Source: Cephalothrix spiralis | Taxonomy: Eukaryota; Nemertea; Palaeonemertea; Archinemertea; Cephalotrichidae | Direction: 5' to 3' | Length of the DNA stretch: 10,307 nt | Assembly (NCBI GenBank): GCA_032353305.1 | Contig: JAUCNG010409803.1 | Span: forward strand, 1 to 10,307 | Shown: piece after piece, positions 7,342 through 10,307 of the stretch | Numbering within the stretch: position 1 is the stretch's first letter | Layout: each line of letters begins with the position of its first letter | Notes under the pieces: model-generated | Seen by the model: only the letters and a program-made list of their open reading frames with translations | Databases searched by the model: none | Told to the model about the DNA's origin: nothing | Translations under genes and position numbers: made by a program

Positions 7342-7687
7342 ACATAAAAATTCGCCAGCGCATGCGCATTTCTCGAAAACTGAGCAACCGTCGATTTTGA
7401 AATTTTCAGGAAATCGTGGATCAAAACCAGCAAAGGGGGTTTTTCTGGTCAACAGAGAAGCACATTTACCGGCGAATATAGTACTTTTTCTGTATGTTTC
7501 ATTAGGGACATTAGGAGTAGTAATAAAATACATTTCTAGCTTTAAATCGTGTAAAACAGAACTATTTTTTAATTTGGCTTCAGGCTGAAATTTAAGTTCA
7601 TCAACAGTACATTTATTCGAGACTACCTTTGATAACATTGTTTGCATTTTTAATACATATTCTTTGATATGTCTCTTCTTCTTTAAG

Positions 7688-7733
7688 GTGTGCCCAATGT
7701 TTTAGGCCGTTCCCGGATGGTATTTTCTATGAG
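7688..7733 (+). CDS. LIMS1: PINCH, 46-nt exon in the middle of LIM domain 1
   Basis: This short exon runs from acceptor tctttaag| (tract at 7673-7687) to donor GAG|gtaggt at 7734. Joined to the previous exon (GT|G makes Val) it reads VCAQCFRPFPDGIFYE and ends in phase 0. It supplies the cysteines of C-x2-C-x2-C that join the two zinc fingers of LIM1. The stretch CFVCAQCFRPFP is the form I recall from vertebrate LIMS2. At only 15 codons it is invisible to length-based ORF calling. Confidence 0.95.
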
Positions 7734-8706
7734 GTAGGTTGGTGTTCACTTGGTAAACTGTTAGTAGCATTTGCCCTTTTAAACCCTGGAAGATTATTTG
7801 AGAATAAACTAATTTCCAGACGACTTGATGTAACATGATTAAATACATTCCTATTTCATTCTGGGAATTATCTGGTAATTTGGTTATTAAAAATGACATA
7901 TAACTGAAATTATAATCTTCTTTGTTGCTATGCGGTGCTAGACCTAGAAGGGATTTTGAATTCGTAAAGTGTAAATCAGCCAAAAACTGCATCGTTAGCG
8001 GGCTTAGTCTAACTAATTCGAAATCCGGCTTAACCGAATCACTTCAAACCGAAAATCAAAATCGGTACACCTATCATGAATACTTACTTAATAATTACTA
8101 GTCAAAATATAGATCGTTATTTTATGTTTAAAGTTCATCGATGCAATAGATCGACGGTGAATATCCATAGCTTTAATTTTAAACGACATTTGTCAAAATA
8201 AATTGGAGGGAAACGGCAACAGCACAGTCAATTTAACAATTATTATGTTTTATATTTATACACGCATTGATTTGGAAATCGCTCAATGATCACCAATTAT
8301 TTAACTGTTTATTTATGGACATGTGGTCATGCAATTAGGGCGATTCCATTCTGTCAATTCTGATATAGATCTAAGAGTGACGATTTTTATTTTAATGAGA
8401 TTCCTTTCGGTTTAGTGGGAGTCCACCCGTAAAATGGTCGTAAAATCCCATATTCGCAATACGTAATTAACGTTCGGGCGAAAATTCATAACGTATAAAA
8501 ATTAGCGTAAATCTAAAGCATGAAACCAAAAACTTAAATCTATACATAAACTTCTACTGTGTTTTACGTATGATGACCTGATGTAAACGTAAAATCGGGA
8601 AAATTTACGTCCGTAAATATAAAGGTGGTCCGTTAATCAATTTACAATTTAATAAATAAAATGCATTATTTAATAACTGTTTAATTAAGCATTTTTTTTA
8701 TTTCAG
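7734..8706 (+). other. PINCH intron (973 nt)
   Basis: The donor gtaggt is at 7734 and the acceptor tttcag ends at 8706. No exon or RNA gene is seen. The last quarter (8423-8628) is rich in CGTAAA/TTTACG words and is weakly palindromic; the rest is AT-rich unique sequence. Confidence 0.9.
8423..8628. repeat. Weak palindromic region rich in CGTAAA words
   Basis: The edges CCACC (8423-8427) and GGTGG (8624-8628) are inverted, and CGTAAAATCCC on the left roughly matches GGGAAAATTTACG on the right. Inside the right arm, ATTTACG (8603-8609) and CGTAAAT (8612-8618) form a perfect hairpin. It may be an old, decayed foldback element, but the pairing is patchy. Confidence 0.35.
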
Positions 8707-8773
8707 TTTGAAAGCCGGAAGTATTGTGAGCATGATTTCCACGTCTTATTTGCCCCTTGCTGCGGAAAGTGTG
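8707..8773 (+). CDS. LIMS1: PINCH, exon ending LIM domain 1 and starting LIM domain 2
   Basis: The acceptor is atttttttatttcag| (8692-8706) and the donor is G|gtatgt at 8774. It continues in phase 0 with [19 protein letters not shown] and then GKC. Cys and Asp in YCEHD complete LIM1 (C-x17-C-x2-D counted from the previous exon), so all eight zinc ligands are present. The final C-G-K-C is the first C-x2-C of LIM2. The FE[17 protein letters not shown] block is characteristic of PINCH. The exon ends one base into a Gly, Glu or similar codon. No matching next exon (expected to encode a GEFIIGRVI-like stretch) was found before the window ends, so LIM2 to LIM5 lie to the right. Confidence 0.95.
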
Positions 8774-9008
8774 GTATGTAAAGTTCTTTAAATAATAATG
8801 ATTTTTTAGAGGAGCACAAAAATGTGCTAACGACTCTTTACCGGCGTTCCCTTCCTTTATTCAGTTCATCCTATTTGATGCTCAACATGAGCATGTTTAG
8901 AACACAATAACAGTGCATGCACAAATATTCTCAAACATTATGAGTACTATTTATTCTTGTAATGCACATGCCTGATGAAATGGCCTTTTAAATCAAATTC
9001 TCCATAAG

Positions 9009-9239
9009 TATACAGGTTTATGGAACTTTTGGCGTCCAACCTTCAGACCCCAGTTTTCGGCCCCCGCGAAAATCTCGGAAGTGCGGGCCTAAACCCCATC
9101 GACCCTTATATTTTTGGAAAGCTTGTGGATATTCTAGGTTCAAGTTTATATTTTCGTAAGGGTCGGGCCCGCTTTGGGGCCTCATGGGAAAAAACTGGAG
9201 TCTGAAGGTTGGACGCCAAAAGTTCCCTAAACCTGTGTA
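9009..9239. mobile_element. Foldback / MITE-like element with 45-nt arms
   Basis: The left arm 9013-9057 and right arm 9191-9235 are reverse complements with 43 of 45 matches; the arms include AACTTTTGGCGTCCAACC. Similarity continues a few bases outward (TATACAGG against TACACAGG). Shorter matching blocks lie inward: GCGGGCC (9083-9089 and its partner near 9166) and CGACCCTTA (from about 9100, partner near 9158). In RNA this would fold into one long hairpin. No protein is encoded, so it is a non-autonomous element of unknown family; the open frame through it is incidental. Confidence 0.8.
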
Positions 9240-9710
9240 TATTTATTGGTCCCTATTCGTTTTTCCGGTTACCATATCATAAAACAAGAGTACCCACTAA
9301 ATCTGAAAAAGCTTAAAAAGTCGGGAATTTAAAAAAAGATTGGTCAAATTTCGAGATTCAATCAAAAAATAGGAAAAACCTTCCCGGAATTGAGTTTTTC
9401 AAACCAATAAAAGCCGCCATCAATCTATTAAATAGTGTCATTTATTTGGTACATACATTTTAAAATTGTTATAATTTTACCTAGAATTATCATTATTATT
9501 TTTTAACCTTGAACAGAAGATATCAATAAGTGGCCATCCTTGGAAATCCAATTTCAAATAAATTGCGTTCACCTTAGGAATAAATGAGATGACTATTATG
9601 TTCTTTTGACAAAGACATATAAAATCCAAGCTGATCTAAGTTAAGCTAATATTTCCAAAGTTTATTCCAGGGTATTGAATCTAGAATAGTTTTCTTTTCA
9701 TACGTGGCTT

Positions 9711-9754
9711 ACTCTTTGATAATAAAGAGGATACTCTTTGATAATTTAGAGGAT
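9711..9754 (+). repeat. Tandem duplication of a 22-bp unit
   Basis: ACTCTTTGATAATAAAGAGGAT (9711-9732) is followed at once by a second copy (9733-9754) differing at two positions. The first copy is itself a weak hairpin (CTCTTT/AAAGAG). It lies inside the last PINCH intron. Confidence 0.9.
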
Positions 9755-10099
9755 AAACTTTCAATAAGTCTTGGCAAAGGAAGATCTGGGATAAGTTGTT
9801 TATTCCAATTAACTGTGGCTTAAAGGCTTTACACCTTAAAATAAAATGATCTACTTTCATATTTAATAAGGGTTACTTTAAGCCTATTAATTTATATTTC
9901 AAATTATTCATAAGGTTCACTTTTACGAACGAAACCTTTATGATCTTGTTCTTCTTCTTCTATATAGGGCGTCAAATGACTGTGAAATAGACACAATGGT
10001 CCGCTTGCTGAGCATTTACCCTAATGCATGTAGACCTATCCCGCACTCTAATCTATTTTCTACATACCGATAAGAAGTGGGATATTTACCCCGAAGGGA

Positions 10100-10112
10100 G
10101 GGACAGTGTCCC
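10100..10112. repeat. 13-bp palindrome GGGACAGTGTCCC
   Basis: These are perfect 6-bp arms around a single G. It lies in a GC-richer patch (about 9968-10180) that may be an unclassified dispersed repeat. Confidence 0.5.
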
Positions 10113-10182
10113 GCTCCACGTATTTAACCTGACCGAGCCACGCAGGAAGCTATGCTTAACCCTATGAACTCACCCCTGTACT

Positions 10183-10206
10183 AAATCGATCACCAGTGAT
10201 CGATTT
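10183..10206. repeat. Perfect 11-bp hairpin with 2-nt loop
   Basis: AAATCGATCAC (10183-10193) and GTGATCGATTT (10196-10206) are exact inverted copies, followed by TTTT. The shape recalls an intrinsic terminator, but this is a eukaryotic intron. It may mark the edge of an unclassified repeat. Confidence 0.6.
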
Positions 10207-10307
10207 TTTATTTTCGAATTTCTCCGCGACTATTGCACCAAACTTAATGATTGAGGTATTATCAGAAAGATAAATAATTCAGCTGTACAAACCGCTAAAA
10301 TAAATTC

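Larger units (their letters stand above)
7008..7448. mobile_element. Foldback / MITE-like element with long imperfect inverted repeats
   Basis: The two halves are imperfect reverse complements around a centre near 7220. The innermost arms, 7165-7191 and 7249-7275, are a perfect 27-bp match that includes TATATGACGTAAAATCAGCC. Further out, TTGCGCATGCGCAATTCGC-type sequence (7094-7107 and 7329-7342) matches, then TTGCTCAGTTTT with AAAACTGAGCAA, then GAAAATTTT with GAAATTTTC. The outer edges are CCAGTAAAACCC (7008-7019) against GGGTTTTTCTGG (7437-7448). The right arm carries an insertion of about 30 nt with an extra GCGCATGCGC copy. No transposase is encoded, so this is a non-autonomous palindromic element. 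No clean terminal motif or target-site duplication was seen, so exact ends are uncertain. Confidence 0.8.
6941..7687 (+). other. PINCH intron (747 nt) within LIM1, largely a foldback element
   Basis: The donor gtaagt is at 6941 and the acceptor ctttaag ends at 7687. About 440 nt (7008-7448) belong to an inverted-repeat element. The rest (7449-7670) is AT-rich with a pyrimidine-rich end and shows no gene. Long open frames on either strand here are translations of the repeat arms. Confidence 0.9.
8774..10307 (+). other. PINCH intron, 5' part (at least 1,534 nt, runs off the window)
   Basis: It starts with donor gtatgt after the CGKC codons. I looked for the next LIM2 exon in the required phase and found none; the acceptor-like sites tattcag (about 8864) and ttccag (about 9670) both lead to an immediate in-frame stop. 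The contents are a foldback element (9009-9239), a 22-bp tandem repeat (9711-9754) and palindromes near 10100 and 10183. The rest is AT-rich and featureless. Confidence 0.85.

Noticed and set aside
7204-7647. 147-codon minus-strand ORF in the PINCH intron
   Set aside because: It runs through the arms of the foldback element; its mirror translation appears on the other strand and no domain is recognisable.
7702-7992. 96-codon minus-strand ORF
   Set aside because: It overlaps the 46-nt PINCH exon antisense and has no recognisable features.
9020-9205. 61-codon plus-strand ORF
   Set aside because: It lies within the second foldback element, whose inverted arms explain the lack of stops; no domain.
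10183-10210. Bacterial rho-independent terminator
   Set aside because: A stem plus T-run is present, but all the evidence shows a spliced animal gene; it is treated as a palindrome only.
8774-10307. Next PINCH exon (LIM2) in the right end
   Set aside because: Acceptor-like sites near 8864 and 9670 give an immediate stop in the required phase, and no GEFIIGRVI-like coding sequence was seen.

Overview
This is a stretch of animal (metazoan) nuclear genome. It is AT-rich, has spliceosomal introns with GT...AG borders, and carries a LINE retrotransposon, foldback elements and a microsatellite. Nothing in it looks bacterial. The style of the LINE and the LIM sequence suggest a marine invertebrate, perhaps a lophotrochozoan such as a mollusc; that placement is inference from recalled family resemblance, not a database result.

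Left part (1-3042, minus strand): a CR1/Jockey-like non-LTR retrotransposon, antisense to the host gene. It keeps the C-terminal piece of an ORF1 with a GDSL/SGNH-esterase DxxH motif, then a long ORF2 with an apurinic-like endonuclease and a reverse transcriptase (YADD catalytic box). ORF2 is open for about 970 codons apart from one in-frame TAA at 2615-2617. Its 3' end runs into a cluster of AT-rich palindromes at the window edge.

Middle and right (3043-10307, plus strand): the 5' part of a gene for PINCH (LIMS1/LIMS2, UNC-97, Steamer duck), the LIM-only adaptor that binds integrin-linked kinase at integrin adhesions. The coding sequence is split over short exons that simple ORF scanning misses. 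They are a first coding exon with a basic, proline-rich N-terminus (3646-3806), then 6830-6940, 7688-7733 and 8707-8773. Spliced together they keep frame, give a complete first LIM domain and enter the second. The remaining LIM domains lie beyond the right edge. Just upstream of the first exon is a block of about 400 bp with three diverged repeats, two of which carry a CACGTG E-box.

Introns: the 3.0-kb intron 3807-6829 holds short perfect hairpins, a (CTA)11 microsatellite and unclassified repeat-like DNA. The 747-nt intron 6941-7687 is more than half filled by a foldback (MITE-like) element with two perfect NRF-1-type palindromes, a third near match and a CRE. The last intron (from 8774) contains a second foldback element with 45-nt arms. 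No new multi-gene system is visible; the most interesting content is the PINCH N-terminus and the regulatory-motif-bearing foldback element inside the gene.
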